The notes beneath the pieces were generated by a model that did no database searches, had not been told where the DNA came from, and worked only from the letters and a program-made list of their open reading frames with translations. The translations under genes were made by a program, and so were the position numbers. From Burkholderiales bacterium (GTDB lineage: Bacteria > Pseudomonadota > Gammaproteobacteria > Burkholderiales > Burkholderiaceae_E), in assembly GCA_020348765.1 (NCBI GenBank), contig CP070753.1, positions 564,072 through 569,417 of the forward strand: a DNA stretch of 5,346 bases. Direction: 5' to 3'. Positions 1 through 5,346 of the stretch are shown piece after piece (positions within the stretch are counted from its first letter, which is position 1; every line of letters begins with the position of its first letter).

Positions 1-36
1 ACCGGCACGCACATCGTCCACGAGCGGGACTACTGA
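1..36 (+). CDS. 3' end of a possible upstream gene (partial)
   Basis: Reading from base 1 in frame 1 gives TGTHIVHERDY followed by TGA at 34-36. The fragment is too short to assign a family. It is proposed only because it is open, lies on the same strand, and ends 69 bases before fdrA, as expected for a preceding operon member. Frame 2 is also open across this stretch, so the call is tentative. Confidence 0.35.
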   Translation, partial: TGTHIVHERDY

Positions 37-96
37 AACACAGCGCCGCGCGGACCGCGTCGCACACGAGCCCGGGCCGCAGGAAGTTCGCTTATC

Positions 97-101
97 GGAG
101 G
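97..101 (+). promoter_or_regulatory. Shine-Dalgarno for fdrA
   Basis: GGAGG lies four bases before the ATG at 106. The spacing is shorter than usual, but the match is strong and no competing start lies nearby in the fdrA frame. It supports the ATG at 106 as the true start. I see no clear promoter boxes in the 69-base gap upstream. Confidence 0.6.
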
Positions 102-105
102 GTGC

Positions 106-1632
106 ATGCCGGTCAGAACCGAAGTCGTTGCCTCCTTCTACCAGGACTCGGTGATCCTGATGCGGGCTGCCGCGCGCGTGCGCGAGTTGCCCGGGGTGCG
201 CGAGGTCGCGATGTTCATGGGCACGCCGGCCAACCACGAGCTGCTCGAGCAGATCGGGCTCGCCACCGAGGACGGTCGCAGGGCCGGCCCCAACGATCTG
301 ATCATCACGGTGCATGCCGAAGGCGACGATGCCGCGGCCGGCGCCATTGCCGCGGCCAGGGCCGCGCTGCTCGAGACGCGCCAGGCAAGGGAGGCGTCGT
401 CCGAGTTCCGCCCGCGTTCGCTCGATTCGGCGCTGCGCATGATGCCCGAGGCCAACCTGGTGTCGCTGTCGATCCCGGGCCCGTACGTGAAGGCCGAGGC
501 GCTGGCCGCCCTGCGCCGCGGTCTGCACCTGTTCATCTTCAGTGACAACGTCCCGGTCGCCGACGAGATCGAGATCAAGCGCGAGGCCGTCGGCCGTAAC
601 CGCCTGTGCATGGGGCCGGACCAGGGCACCGCATACCTCGGCGGCGTCGCGCTGGGCTTCGCGAACGTGGTGGCGCGCGGGCGCGTCGGCTGCGTGGCGG
701 CATCCGGCACCGGGCTGCAGGCCGTGGTCTCGCGGCTCGCTGCGCTTGGCGAGGGTGTCTCGCATGCCATCGGCGTCGGTGGCCGCGACCTGTCCGAAGC
801 GGTCGGCGGGTTGATGACGCTGAAAGCGCTCGATGCGCTCGCCGCCGATGCCGGCACCGAGGCGATCGTGCTGGTCTCCAAGCCGCCGCACCCGTCGGTC
901 CTCGAGCGCGTCAACGAAAGACTGGCGCACATCGCCAAGCCGACCGTGGTCTGCTGCATCGGCGCCGAGCCGCAAGCGGGCGGCGACACGGTCTTCGTCG
1001 AGACGCTGGATGCGGCCGCGGACGCCGTGGTTGCCGAGCTGCACCGGCGCACCTGGTTGCCCAGGCGTTTCAGCGAACCGGAGCAGATCGGCGTGCAGTG
1101 GGCGAACCTGGCCGAGCGCGACCGCTGCGCCGGCCGCCGGATCCTCGGCCTCTACACCGGCGGGACGCTCGCCTACGAAACCGACCACCTGCTGCGCCAG
1201 GCGCTGGGGCCGGAGCATGCGCACCGCATCGTCGACCTGGGCGACGACCGGTACACGGTCGGCCGCCCCCACCCGATGATCGATCCGTCGCTGCGCAGCG
1301 AGATGATCGTGCAGGCCGGCACCGACCCGACGATCGCGGTGCTGCTGGTGGATCTGGTGATCGGCCAGGGCGCGCACGAGAATCCTGCGCCCGCGCTCGC
1401 CGCGGCTGCGAACGAGGCGAAACGCCGCGCCGAGCGCGACGGGCGCTCAGTGGCCGTGCTTGCCTACGTCCTCGGCACGGCCGGCGACCCGCAGGACCTG
1501 GAAGCGCAGACGGAGCACCTGCGTGCCGCCGGGATCCACCTGTTCCCGACCAACGCGGACGCGGCGCGCTTTGCGGCGATGCTGACCGAGCCGCGGCTGC
1601 ACGCAACCTGGATGAACGGCGAGAACACATGA
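106..1632 (+). CDS. fdrA: FdrA-family protein (succinyl-CoA synthetase-like fold), lacking its usual C-terminal module
   Basis: This 508-residue cytosolic protein closely follows E. coli FdrA (AllF). The N-terminus has FYQDSVILM (11-19) and MGTPANHELL (38-47), matching E. coli CFQDSVSLM and MGTPANKALL. The succinyl-CoA-synthetase-like core carries SDNVPVADEI (146-155), GPDQGTA (170-176), the nucleotide-loop-like ASGTG (199-203) and GVGGRDLS (223-230). The second half has LYTGGTLAYE (349-358) and the family hallmark DLGDDRYTVGRPHPMIDP (377-394). I do not see the GHAGA catalytic-histidine motif of true succinyl-CoA synthetase, as expected for this family. In E. coli, FdrA works with YlbE and YlbF in oxamate carbamoyltransferase. 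E. coli FdrA (about 555 residues) ends in a VINIGL...PVAGG module that is missing here and encoded by the next ORF. The TGA overlaps that ORF's ATG as ATGA, which suggests translational coupling. Family assignment is firm; the reaction in this organism is inferred. Confidence 0.93.
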   Translation: MPVRTEVVASFYQDSVILMRAAARVRELPGVREVAMFMGTPANHELLEQIGLATEDGRRAGPNDLIITVHAEGDDAAAGAIAAARAALLETRQAREASSEFRPRSLDSALRMMPEANLVSLSIPGPYVKAEALAALRRGLHLFIFSDNVPVADEIEIKREAVGRNRLCMGPDQGTAYLGGVALGFANVVARGRVGCVAASGTGLQAVVSRLAALGEGVSHAIGVGGRDLSEAVGGLMTLKALDALAADAGTEAIVLVSKPPHPSVLERVNERLAHIAKPTVVCCIGAEPQAGGDTVFVETLDAAADAVVAELHRRTWLPRRFSEPEQIGVQWANLAERDRCAGRRILGLYTGGTLAYETDHLLRQALGPEHAHRIVDLGDDRYTVGRPHPMIDPSLRSEMIVQAGTDPTIAVLLVDLVIGQGAHENPAPALAAAANEAKRRAERDGRSVAVLAYVLGTAGDPQDLEAQTEHLRAAGIHLFPTNADAARFAAMLTEPRLHATWMNGENT

Positions 1633-1814
1633 CGATCGAACTTCCGGCAGGCGACCTGCAGGTCATCAACATCGGGCTCGAGAGCTTCGCGCAGGACCTG
1701 AAGGCGCAGGGGATCGCGGTGGTCCAGCTGGACTGGCGGCCGCCGGCCGGCGGCGACGCGCGACTGGCTGCAATGCTGGCCAGCCTCGACGACGAGGACG
1801 ATGACGACGACTAG
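1629..1814 (+). CDS. Free-standing FdrA C-terminal-module protein with acidic tail
   Basis: This 61-codon ORF starts in an ATGA overlap with the fdrA stop. Residues 12-50 (VINIGLESFAQDLKAQGIAV, then VQLDWRPPAGGDARLAAML) match the last residues of E. coli FdrA (VINIGLRSFALELQSASKPV, then HYQWSPVAGGNKKLARLL). It therefore encodes the FdrA C-terminal module as a separate chain. The last eight residues, DDEDDDDD, begin an acidic run cut off by TAG at 1812-1814. The same frame stays open past the TAG for 58 more codons and enters ylbE without another stop. From memory, similar modules also occur at the N-terminus of some DUF1116 proteins, so this may be the remnant of a module-linker-YlbE fusion broken by one nonsense codon. 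No strong Shine-Dalgarno precedes the ATG, so translation probably depends on coupling to fdrA. Conserved module residues argue that it is translated. Its function is unknown; it may dock FdrA to YlbE. Confidence 0.8.
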   Translation: MTIELPAGDLQVINIGLESFAQDLKAQGIAVVQLDWRPPAGGDARLAAMLASLDDEDDDDD

Positions 1815-1928
1815 GACGACGGGGGCGACTGGCGCGATGACGACGAAGAGGACGACCAGCGCGACGAGGACGGCGACGACGGCGACGACGGCGGCGACGG
1901 CGACGATGACGACGAAGAGGACGACAAC
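1788..1928 (+). repeat. Asp-rich low-complexity tract spanning the amber codon
   Basis: The stretch is built mainly of GAC, GAT, GAA, GAG and GGC triplets. In the 1629 frame it reads DDEDDDDD, TAG, then 38 codons of which 26 are Asp or Glu and 7 are Gly. A 22-base direct repeat (1835-1856 and 1904-1925, encoding DDDEEDD) recurs at an offset of 69 bases, which is 23 codons. Much of the departure from pure GAC lies at codon position 3 of this frame and keeps Asp or Glu, which suggests coding history rather than drift. The other frames read as Thr/Arg-rich and the antisense frames as Ser- or Arg-rich; I treat those as shadows. Confidence 0.8.
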
Positions 1929-1988
1929 GAGGCATGCGCCTGCGCACCGCAGCGCGTGTTGCGATCACAGGCAAACGAGGCGAACACC
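1815..1988 (+). other. In-frame acidic linker between the FdrA-tail ORF and ylbE; no separate gene
   Basis: These 58 codons lie between the TAG and the ylbE ATG, in the same frame as both and without a stop. The first 38 are acidic and Gly-rich. The last 20 (NEACACAPQRVLRSQANEAN region) are ordinary in composition and contain a possible GTG start at 1956. The stretch may be an untranslated spacer, a 5' extension of ylbE, or the linker of a fusion made by amber readthrough. I see no terminator, promoter or RNA gene in it. Confidence 0.6.
1977..1980 (+). promoter_or_regulatory. Shine-Dalgarno for ylbE
   Basis: GAGG lies eight bases before the ATG at 1989, which is good spacing. It supports independent initiation of ylbE there, in preference to the GTG at 1956, and means YlbE can be made without readthrough of the upstream TAG. 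Confidence 0.6.
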
Positions 1989-3236
1989 ATGAGCATCAAG
2001 CAGGCCAACCAGGAGTGCATCGAGCGCATCGAGCAGGGCAACGCGATCTGGGCCGATCTGCGCCTTGCGCGCGAGGTCGTGCCGGGCATGGACGACTACA
2101 CCGTGTTTCACGCCGGCCCGCCGTTGACCTGGGAGAACATGTGCGGGCCGATGCGCGGCGCGGTCATCGGCGCCAGCATGTTCGAGGGCTGGGCGGCGAC
2201 GCCGGAAGAGGCGATCGCGCTGGCCGAGAGCGGGAAGCTGAAGTTCGACTCGAGTCACCACCATCGTGCGATCGGCCCGATGTCCGGGATCATCACGCCG
2301 TCGATGCAGGTCAACGTGGTGCGCAACGAGCGATTCGACCTGGAGACCTACGCGACGCTCTACATGGGCACCGGCAAGGTACTGAGGCACGGTGCGTACG
2401 ACGAGACCGTGATGGCCAAGCTGCGCTGGATGAACCACGAGCTCGCGCCGATGCTGCAAAGGGCGCTGCAGGACGCTGGCGGGATCGACCTCATGGCACT
2501 CGCCGCTCAGGCGGTCCAGATGGGCGACGAGCTGCACAACCGCAACAAGGCCAGCAACCCGCTGCTGATCACGAAGCTGGCGCCGCACCTGATCGCGGTG
2601 GCCGAGCCCGAGCAGGCGATCCGGGCGATCCGGTTCATCGATGACGCCGGTCACTTCATCATGAACATGGTGATGGCCGGCTGCAAGGGAATCCTCGATG
2701 CGGCCGGCGGCATCGAGGGCTCGACCATCGTGACGACGATCGCGCGCAACGGCTACGAGACCGGCATCCGCGTCAGCGGCACCGGCGAGCAATGGTTCAC
2801 GGCGCCGGCGCCGGCGATCGAGGGGGTCTTCTTCCCGGGATTCGGTCCCGAGGACGCCAATCCCGACATGGGCGACTCCGCGATCACCGAAACGATCGGC
2901 CTCGGCTCGATGGCCATGGCCGGCGCGCCGGCCGTCGTCCAGTACGTGGGCGGCACGCCCGAGTTCGCGGTGCAGAACACGATGAACATGTACGAGATCA
3001 CCGTCGCCGAGCACAAGACCTTGCAGATGCCCAACCTGAACTTCCGGGGCACGCCGCTGGGCATCGACATCCGCAAGGTGGTGAAGACCGGCATCACGCC
3101 GGTGATCAACACCGGCATCTCGTGCAAGCGGCCCGGTGTCGGGCAGATCGGGGCGGGGCTGTCGGCGGTGCCGATGGAATGCTTCGAGAAGGCGCTGGAG
3201 GCGTTCGCGGCGACGCGCGCGTCCACCGGCGGCTAG
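1989..3236 (+). CDS. ylbE: YlbE/AllG-family protein (DUF1116), oxamate carbamoyltransferase-associated
   Basis: This 415-residue protein is collinear with E. coli YlbE (AllG) over its whole length. Hallmarks, in order, are HAGPPLTWENMCGPMRGA (41-58), FEGWA (65-69), SSHHHRAIGPMSGI (88-101), MGTGKVLRHGAYDE (126-139), MGDELHNRNKAS (178-189), IRVSGTGEQWFTAP (260-273), NPDMGDSAITETIG (291-304), TGITPVINTGI (367-377) and GQIGAG (385-390). E. coli has near-identical motifs such as HAGPPMRW, NPDMGDSAITETFG and TGITPLINTGI. I see no signal peptide or membrane segment, so it is probably cytosolic. The start at 1989 is chosen for its GAGG and because the YlbE homology begins there (MSIKQANQECIERI). The frame remains open upstream to the TAG at 1812. 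With FdrA and YlbF it probably forms the carbamoyl-transfer enzyme; the individual catalytic role is not established from the sequence. Confidence 0.93.
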   Translation: MSIKQANQECIERIEQGNAIWADLRLAREVVPGMDDYTVFHAGPPLTWENMCGPMRGAVIGASMFEGWAATPEEAIALAESGKLKFDSSHHHRAIGPMSGIITPSMQVNVVRNERFDLETYATLYMGTGKVLRHGAYDETVMAKLRWMNHELAPMLQRALQDAGGIDLMALAAQAVQMGDELHNRNKASNPLLITKLAPHLIAVAEPEQAIRAIRFIDDAGHFIMNMVMAGCKGILDAAGGIEGSTIVTTIARNGYETGIRVSGTGEQWFTAPAPAIEGVFFPGFGPEDANPDMGDSAITETIGLGSMAMAGAPAVVQYVGGTPEFAVQNTMNMYEITVAEHKTLQMPNLNFRGTPLGIDIRKVVKTGITPVINTGISCKRPGVGQIGAGLSAVPMECFEKALEAFAATRASTGG

Positions 3237-3260
3237 GTGAGGCAGGCGAAGGCCGGCGCG

Positions 3261-4670
3261 ATGGAGCACGACGGCGCCCGGCTCGGGGAATCGTTGGCCG
3301 CGTCTGCGGCCTGCGATCGCGGCAGATGGCACGCGCGGGCGGTGAGACCGTTTGTGCACACGGGCGCCGTGCTGCGCGCGATTCCGCTGGACACCGCCGT
3401 TGCGCGCACGCCTGCTGCGGACACCGCCGTTGCGCGCACGCCTGCCGCGGACACCGCCGTTGCGAGCACGCTTGCCGCGGACACCGCCGTTGCGCTCACG
3501 CCTGCCGCGGAAACCACCGTGCTGCGCGCGATTTCCGTGGACGCCGCCTTGCTGCGACGGCTTCGGGGACCGGCGCGCCGCGCGCGCATCCACAGCGTCT
3601 TCGCTCGCGTGATCAACATCGAGGTCGGCGACGGGTCGCTGCTGACGCTCGCGCACCGCGATCTGGACGACGCGCCCGACACCGTGGTAACCGACCTCGA
3701 TGTCTGGACCGCGTTCGGCATCGAGCCGGGAACCGAAGCGGGTTTGTCGGCCGGCGCGATCGACCTGGGCGGGTTGGCGCGCGTCATGCTCGATCTGGCG
3801 CGCCGGTGGCGATGCCGGCTGCCGCGCATCGTGCGCGACGAGCGCGACGAGCGCATGCTGCGTGCGAACCTGCCGCTGGCCCGCGCGCACCTGGAGCTCC
3901 ACGGTTCCGGGCTGGGGATCGGAGGCGCAGCGCGACAGCCGGCCAGCGGGCTGGAGGCGACCATGGCCGCGTCGTTTCGCGTGCGCGTCGAGGCCCTGCT
4001 TCGGGCAATCGCGCGCAACGACGAGCCGGGGGCGCTCGCGCAGGTCGACCGGCTACTCGGCCTGGGCACCGGCCTGACACCGTCCGGCGACGACGTGCTG
4101 ATCGGACTGCTCGCCGCCCTGCACACCACCGGCGACGCGCGCGACGGCTGGCGGGCTCTGGGCGAGCATGTCACGCGGCGCGCGGGCGAAGCGACCCACC
4201 TGATCAGCGCCGCGGCCCTTCGCCACGCGGCAAGCGGCCGTGTGCGTGCGAGCATCGCCGACCTGTGCCGGGCGCTGGTGTACGAGACACCGGGAAGCGC
4301 CGTGCAAGCCCTCGAGCAGGTGATGCGCATCGGTTCGGGTTCGGGAACGGAAATCGCGTTCGGTGTGCTGGCCGGCTTCCGCCTTCACCTGCAACGAGAC
4401 CGGCGGCGCGGTCCGCCGCCGGCGCAGCGTGGCGTCCCTCGTCCCCACCGCGGGACATCCTCCGGGCAGCGCGACACGTCCCTTGCTCAGCGCGACACGT
4501 CCCTTGCTCAGCGCGACACGTCCCTTGCTCAGCGCGGCACGCCCCTTGCTCAGCGCGACACGTCGCCTACGCAACGCGGCACCTCCTCGACGCAACGCGG
4601 CGCGTCCTCCACGCATCAGTGGACCTCCCCCACGCAGCACCGGACAGCGGGCATCGTTCATGGCCGATGA
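3261..4670 (+). CDS. ylbF: YlbF/AllH-family protein (DUF2877) with repeat-expanded N- and C-terminal extensions
   Basis: From the ATG at 3261 this encodes 469 residues. The DUF2877 core spans roughly 110-380, beginning IHSVFARVINIE and containing the family motif LGLGTGLTPSGDDVLIGLL (about 266-284), which matches E. coli YlbF GKGPGLTPSHDDTLSGML. The core ends near GSGSGTEIAFGVLAGFRLHL. E. coli YlbF is about 271 residues, the same as this core, so some 109 N-terminal and 89 C-terminal residues are extra, and most of that extra sequence is tandem repeat. The ATG at 3261 has GAAGG eight bases upstream. A GTG at 3237, directly after the ylbE stop, is an in-frame alternative that adds eight residues. 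The 3' end overlaps the amidase start by 11 bases. It probably acts with FdrA and YlbE. The extensions look disordered (Thr, Ala, Arg, Gln, Ser) and their role is unknown. Confidence 0.88.
   Translation: MEHDGARLGESLAASAACDRGRWHARAVRPFVHTGAVLRAIPLDTAVARTPAADTAVARTPAADTAVASTLAADTAVALTPAAETTVLRAISVDAALLRRLRGPARRARIHSVFARVINIEVGDGSLLTLAHRDLDDAPDTVVTDLDVWTAFGIEPGTEAGLSAGAIDLGGLARVMLDLARRWRCRLPRIVRDERDERMLRANLPLARAHLELHGSGLGIGGAARQPASGLEATMAASFRVRVEALLRAIARNDEPGALAQVDRLLGLGTGLTPSGDDVLIGLLAALHTTGDARDGWRALGEHVTRRAGEATHLISAAALRHAASGRVRASIADLCRALVYETPGSAVQALEQVMRIGSGSGTEIAFGVLAGFRLHLQRDRRRGPPPAQRGVPRPHRGTSSGQRDTSLAQRDTSLAQRDTSLAQRGTPLAQRDTSPTQRGTSSTQRGASSTHQWTSPTQHRTAGIVHGR
3360..3569 (+). repeat. 30-nt tandem array (10-residue units) in the ylbF N-terminal extension
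   Basis: Seven phased 30-base units are present. The four central ones (3390-3509) are near-identical and encode DTAVARTPAA twice, then DTAVASTLAA and DTAVALTPAA. The flanking units encode TGAVLRAIPL (3360-3389) and ETTVLRAISV (3510-3539), and share an exact 17-base match (3367-3383 and 3517-3533) offset by 150 bases, or five periods. A last degenerate unit reads DAALLRRLRG. Of four substitutions among the central units, three change the residue, which suggests weak constraint. Confidence 0.9.
4425..4655 (+). repeat. 21-nt tandem array (7-residue units) in the ylbF C-terminal tail
   Basis: Eleven units of exactly 21 bases are in phase. Three consecutive copies (4467-4487, 4488-4508, 4509-4529) are identical and encode QRDTSLA. 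Outward units diverge progressively: QRGTPLA, QRDTSPT, QRGTSST, QRGASST, HQWTSPT and QHRTAGI downstream, and HRGTSSG and QRGVPRP upstream. No indel breaks the frame. The array follows the end of the DUF2877 core and stops five bases before the amidase start codon. Identity in the centre with decay outward is typical of a slippage-driven minisatellite. Confidence 0.92.
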
Positions 4671-5346
4671 AATTCACCGGGCTTCGGCCCGCCGGCTCGC
4701 GCGGCGCGTCCAGGCGGGCGAGCACTCGGCACTCGAAGTGGCGACTGCGCTCTGCGCGCGGGTGGCGCGGCTGGAACCGCAGCTCAACGCGTTCGCGGAC
4801 TTCGATCCGGAAGTGCCACTTGCCGCGGCCCGACGCGTGGACGAGCGCCTGGCCGCGGGCGAGCTGCTGCCGCTGGCCGGCGTGCCGTTCACGGTCAAGG
4901 ACAACCTGTGGCTGGGCAACCGTCCGGCCACCTTCGGCTCCTGGCTGTTCGCCGATTTCGTCGCGCCGCGTGACTCGTGGTGCGTCGCCCGGCTGCGCGC
5001 GCTGGGCGCCGTGCCGCTGGGCGTCACGAACTGCTCGGAGTTCGCGTGCAAGGGCGTCACGTCGACGCCGCTGCACGGCCACACGCGCAACCCCTGGGAT
5101 CGGGAGCGCACGCCGGGTGGATCCTCGGGCGGCGCGGTGGCCGCGGTCGCCGCGGGGCTGGGGCCACTGGCGCTGGGCACCGACGCCGGTGGCTCGACCC
5201 GGCGTCCTGCCGCGCACACCGGCCTGGTCGGCATGAAGCCGACCCTGGGTCGCGTGCCCGACCCCTGGGGATTCGACGATCCGAATCACCTGTTCTCGGT
5301 CATCGGCCAGATCGGACGCGATGTCGAGGACGTGGCCTGGATGCTC
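4660..5346 (+). CDS. Amidase-signature family hydrolase (5' part, runs off the window)
   Basis: The frame is open from the ATG at 4660 to the last base, giving 229 residues. The family's Ser-cisSer-Lys triad is visible: Lys80 in PFTVKDNLW, cis-Ser155 in TPGGSSGGA and nucleophile Ser179 in LGTDAGGSTRRPA. The 24-residue spacing between the serines matches FAAH and GatA. The usual KGVTSTPLHGHTRNPWD segment and the GLVGMKPTLGRVP segment flank the active site. The C-terminal half, which largely sets substrate preference, lies outside the window. Such enzymes hydrolyse a carboxamide to acid and ammonia in the cytosol. The ATG overlaps the end of ylbF by 11 bases, implying translational coupling, and no strong Shine-Dalgarno is seen. 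GatA seems unlikely given the operon context. An amide or ureido compound related to the FdrA/YlbE/YlbF reaction is a plausible substrate, but this is inference. Confidence 0.93.
   Translation, partial: MADEIHRASARRLARRVQAGEHSALEVATALCARVARLEPQLNAFADFDPEVPLAAARRVDERLAAGELLPLAGVPFTVKDNLWLGNRPATFGSWLFADFVAPRDSWCVARLRALGAVPLGVTNCSEFACKGVTSTPLHGHTRNPWDRERTPGGSSGGAVAAVAAGLGPLALGTDAGGSTRRPAAHTGLVGMKPTLGRVPDPWGFDDPNHLFSVIGQIGRDVEDVAWML

Noticed and set aside
49..59. CGCGG-A-CCGCG inverted repeat before fdrA as a terminator or operator
   Set aside because: The arms are only five bases with a one-base centre, no T-run follows, and such matches are expected by chance at this GC content.
1618..1635. 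Programmed -1 frameshift joining FdrA to its detached C-terminal module
   Set aside because: No slippery heptamer is visible before the stop; the ATGA overlap is better explained by termination and reinitiation.
1801..1992. A Thr-rich 63-codon ORF on the + strand over the acidic tract
   Set aside because: It is the out-of-frame reading of GAC-like triplets (ACG, ACC), with no ribosome site and no ordinary protein sequence.
1965..3902. A 645-codon open frame on the - strand
   Set aside because: It lies antisense to ylbE and ylbF, is rich in Arg and His and resembles no family. Long antisense frames are common in GC-rich coding DNA.
3360..4655. CRISPR array
   Set aside because: Both arrays are head-to-tail tandem copies with no unique spacers, and both lie in frame within ylbF.
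2792..5236. An 814-codon open frame on the + strand
   Set aside because: It is a shifted reading of ylbE, ylbF and the amidase, with Arg- and Ala-rich composition. The 21- and 30-base repeats keep all frames open.

Overview
The window is very GC-rich, with mostly G or C at third codon positions, and every supported gene reads on the + strand. It looks like bacterial chromosomal DNA, probably from a high-GC proteobacterium (perhaps Burkholderiales-like). That placement rests on base composition and protein flavour only. I see no RNA gene, insertion sequence, CRISPR array or convincing terminator.

Layout: the last codons of a possible upstream gene (1-36); a short gap with a Shine-Dalgarno; fdrA (106-1632); a 61-codon ORF (1629-1814) matching the C-terminal module that ends E. 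coli FdrA; an Asp-rich stretch (1815-1988) that continues in the same frame after an amber codon, straight into a ylbE/DUF1116 gene (1989-3236); a ylbF/DUF2877 gene (about 3261-4670) with a 30-nt tandem array near its 5' end and a 21-nt tandem array at its 3' end; and the first 229 codons of an amidase-signature enzyme (4660 to the window end). Junctions are overlapping or very tight, except for the acidic stretch, so this reads as one operon.

FdrA, YlbE and YlbF are the trio that in E. coli (also called allF, allG, allH) has been assigned to oxamate carbamoyltransferase. That activity belongs to the anaerobic allantoin branch, where oxalurate is phosphorolysed to oxamate and carbamoyl phosphate. 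Here the trio is coupled to an amidase, which suggests catabolism of a ureido or amide compound. The actual substrate cannot be read from the sequence.

The most notable signals are (i) a free-standing FdrA-tail module that is in frame with YlbE through an acidic linker, interrupted by a single TAG, and (ii) three unrelated in-frame low-complexity expansions in one operon, all lying at domain edges while the catalytic cores look intact.
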